Source of the DNA: JBCCSZ01 sp039199225
Lineage (GTDB): Bacteria; Bacteroidota; Bacteroidia; Chitinophagales; Saprospiraceae
Assembly: GCA_039199225.1 (NCBI GenBank)
Contig: JBCCSZ010000357.1
Coordinates: forward strand, 1 to 7,288
Direction: 5' to 3'
Length of the DNA stretch: 7,288 bases
Positions 5,550 to 7,288 of the stretch are shown here, in pieces; positions within the stretch are counted from its first letter, which is position 1, and each line of letters begins with the position of its first letter. Made by a program: the position numbers and the translations under genes. The notes under the pieces were generated by a model, which was not told the origin of the DNA, did not search any database, and was given only the letters and a program-made list of their open reading frames with translations.

Positions 5550-7288
5550 ATGGCAGAAAATAAGTCCAAGCAATCCTTAGATAAAAACAAGATTGACTTT
5601 TTCCTTTTGGGAAGGGTTCTGTCTCTTGCAAAGCCCTACCGTAAGATTTTTATCCTAGCAGGGGTACTGGCTGTTGCGCTCTCACCACTGGCCATCATGC
5701 GTCCCTATTTGGTGCAAGTCATGGTGGACGAATACATCTTTCGCTATGACATCGATGGTCTGACGAGGGTCGCTATGCTTCTGGCAGGTATTCTAATGGT
5801 GGAGGCACTTTTCAACTACCTATTCATCTATTCAACAAGCTGGCTGGGGCAGTCTGTCATCAGAGACTTACGGGTTAACGTCTTTCAACACATCACTCGC
5901 TTGCGACTGAAGTATTTCGACACAACGCCCATCGGAACTTCAACAACGCGTACGATCAATGATATTGAGACCATTAATACAGTCTTTTCCCAAGGTGTCA
6001 TTACAATTGTTGCCGATTTGTTGACCCTAGTAGCTGTATTGGCCATCATGTTTTACACTAGTTGGAAGCTTACTTTGATCTGCTTGACCGTCTTACCATT
6101 CATGGTTTTGGCCAGTTACGTCTTCAAAGAAAATGTAAAAAAGGCATTTCAGATCGTTCGGACTCAGATTTCCAAGATGAATGCGTTTTTACAAGAGCGT
6201 ATTACGGGCATGCGCATTGTTCAAATATTCAATGCCGAGGCGCAGGAGATGGAAAAATTCAAGAAGATCAATCGGGAATACACTCAGGCCAACCTCGATT
6301 CCATCTTGTACTACGCAATTTTCTATCCAGTGGTAGAGATTATCTCTGCCGCCTCGCTGGGGCTGATGGTATGGTGGGGTGCCAGGGATGTCATCCAAGG
6401 AGGCGTGACTCCTGGTGCATTGGTTGCTTTTCCGATCTACTTGTCGATGCTGTTTCGTCCCATTCGAATGATTGCAGATAAGTTCAATACCCTCCAAATG
6501 GGGCTGGTCGCTTCAGAGCGCGTATTCAACTTATTGGACAACAACAGTGTCATCAAGAACAATGGAACCATTGAAGCAAAGCGACTAAAGGGCGATATAG
6601 CATTCAAAAAAGTCGATTTTGCCTACAATGCCAAAGATTATGTCTTACAAAATTTAAGTTTTGACATCAAGGCTGGCGAAACACTGGCCATCGTTGGTAG
6701 CACAGGCTCTGGAAAGTCGACAATCATCAATATTCTGAACCGCTTTTACGAAATTCAAAACGGCCATATTACCATCGATGGCATTGATATAAGAAACTAC
6801 GAATTGTACAGTTTGCGAAAACGCCTGGCTGTTGTACTACAGGATGTCTTCTTATTTTCTGGGACTGTCATGGAAAATATTACCTTAAGAGACAATCGAA
6901 TCAGCCGAGAGCAAGTCATCGAAGCTGCAAAAATGATCGGTGCGCACGATTTCATCAACGCCTTACCAGGAGGCTATGAATATGAGGTTATGGAGAGAGG
7001 AGCGACCTTATCTATGGGGCAACGACAACTGATTTCCTTTGTTCGCGCCTTAGTATTTGATCCAGACATCTTGATTCTCGACGAAGCGACCTCATCCATA
7101 GACCCTGAATCGGAGGCCGTTATACAGTATGCCATCGAAAAACTCATATCTCGCCGTACATCCATCATTGTTGCCCACCGGCTTTCTACTATACGGCATG
7201 CCGACAACATTTTGGTGCTTGATGGCGGGCATATTCAAGAGTTTGGCTCCCATGAAGAGTTGCTACGAGTGGAGGGAGGCCACTACAA
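5550..7288 (+). CDS. ABC exporter, fused membrane and ATPase domains (MsbA/multidrug type), 3' end beyond the window
   Basis: This frame is open from the ATG at 5550 to the right edge and gives 579 residues; perhaps 15-25 are missing compared with similar exporters of about 590-605. The N-terminal half (about 30-310) is an ABC_membrane type 1 domain with six predicted spans near 32-56, 73-95, 148-170, 172-192, 252-276 and 288-306. It has the cytoplasmic coupling segment LKYFDTTPIG (120-129). The ATPase half has A-loop Y359, Walker A GSTGSGKST (383-391, K389), Q-loop Q431, signature LSMGQ (487-491), Walker B ILILDEAT with D511 and catalytic E512, D-loop SSID (515-518) and H-loop H543. All catalytic residues are present, so it should hydrolyse ATP as a homodimer or with a partner half-transporter. 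Likely cargo is lipid or drug-like, but cannot be read from sequence. The 108 bases before it hold no gene and no clear promoter. Confidence 0.95.
   Translation, partial: MAENKSKQSLDKNKIDFFLLGRVLSLAKPYRKIFILAGVLAVALSPLAIMRPYLVQVMVDEYIFRYDIDGLTRVAMLLAGILMVEALFNYLFIYSTSWLGQSVIRDLRVNVFQHITRLRLKYFDTTPIGTSTTRTINDIETINTVFSQGVITIVADLLTLVAVLAIMFYTSWKLTLICLTVLPFMVLASYVFKENVKKAFQIVRTQISKMNAFLQERITGMRIVQIFNAEAQEMEKFKKINREYTQANLDSILYYAIFYPVVEIISAASLGLMVWWGARDVIQGGVTPGALVAFPIYLSMLFRPIRMIADKFNTLQMGLVASERVFNLLDNNSVIKNNGTIEAKRLKGDIAFKKVDFAYNAKDYVLQNLSFDIKAGETLAIVGSTGSGKSTIINILNRFYEIQNGHITIDGIDIRNYELYSLRKRLAVVLQDVFLFSGTVMENITLRDNRISREQVIEAAKMIGAHDFINALPGGYEYEVMERGATLSMGQRQLISFVRALVFDPDILILDEATSSIDPESEAVIQYAIEKLISRRTSIIVAHRLSTIRHADNILVLDGGHIQEFGSHEELLRVEGGHY

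Overview
The window looks like chromosomal DNA of a Bacteroidota bacterium, possibly from the Saprospiria/Cytophagia side of the phylum (inference). The evidence is a GSCFA-family C-terminus, a DUF1015 protein, a GbsR-type regulator, two PUR-domain (DUF3276-like) proteins, and start codons that mostly lack a Shine-Dalgarno sequence and sit behind AT-rich leaders. No tRNA, rRNA, insertion sequence, CRISPR array or phage gene is visible.

Layout. At the left edge (2-259, +) is the C-terminal end of a GSCFA protein. It converges, with a 17-base gap, on a leftward block of three genes: a metal-dependent amidohydrolase/deaminase (277-1452), a DUF1015 protein (1593-2702) and a GbsR/MarR-type regulator (2802-3302). 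A hairpin plus T-rich tract after the DUF1015 gene suggests that DUF1015 (perhaps with gbsR) ends transcription before the amidohydrolase gene. An AT-rich, gene-free divergent region (3303-3693) follows, containing palindromes, TATTT repeats and a hairpin touching the next start codon. Rightward from there are two tandem paralogues (3694-4122 and 4221-4661), each joining an N-terminal PUR nucleic-acid-binding domain to a C-terminal Myb/HTH-like module. Next come radC (4746-5441) and a large ABC exporter (5550 to the right edge, open at its 3' end).

How it fits together. Most genes look like housekeeping or conserved-hypothetical genes rather than one dedicated pathway. The most distinctive part is the PUR-HTH gene pair and the structured region upstream of it. 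The domain pairing suggests DNA- or RNA-binding regulators that may control their own expression; this is inference. The window shows no clear defence, mobile or biosynthetic system.
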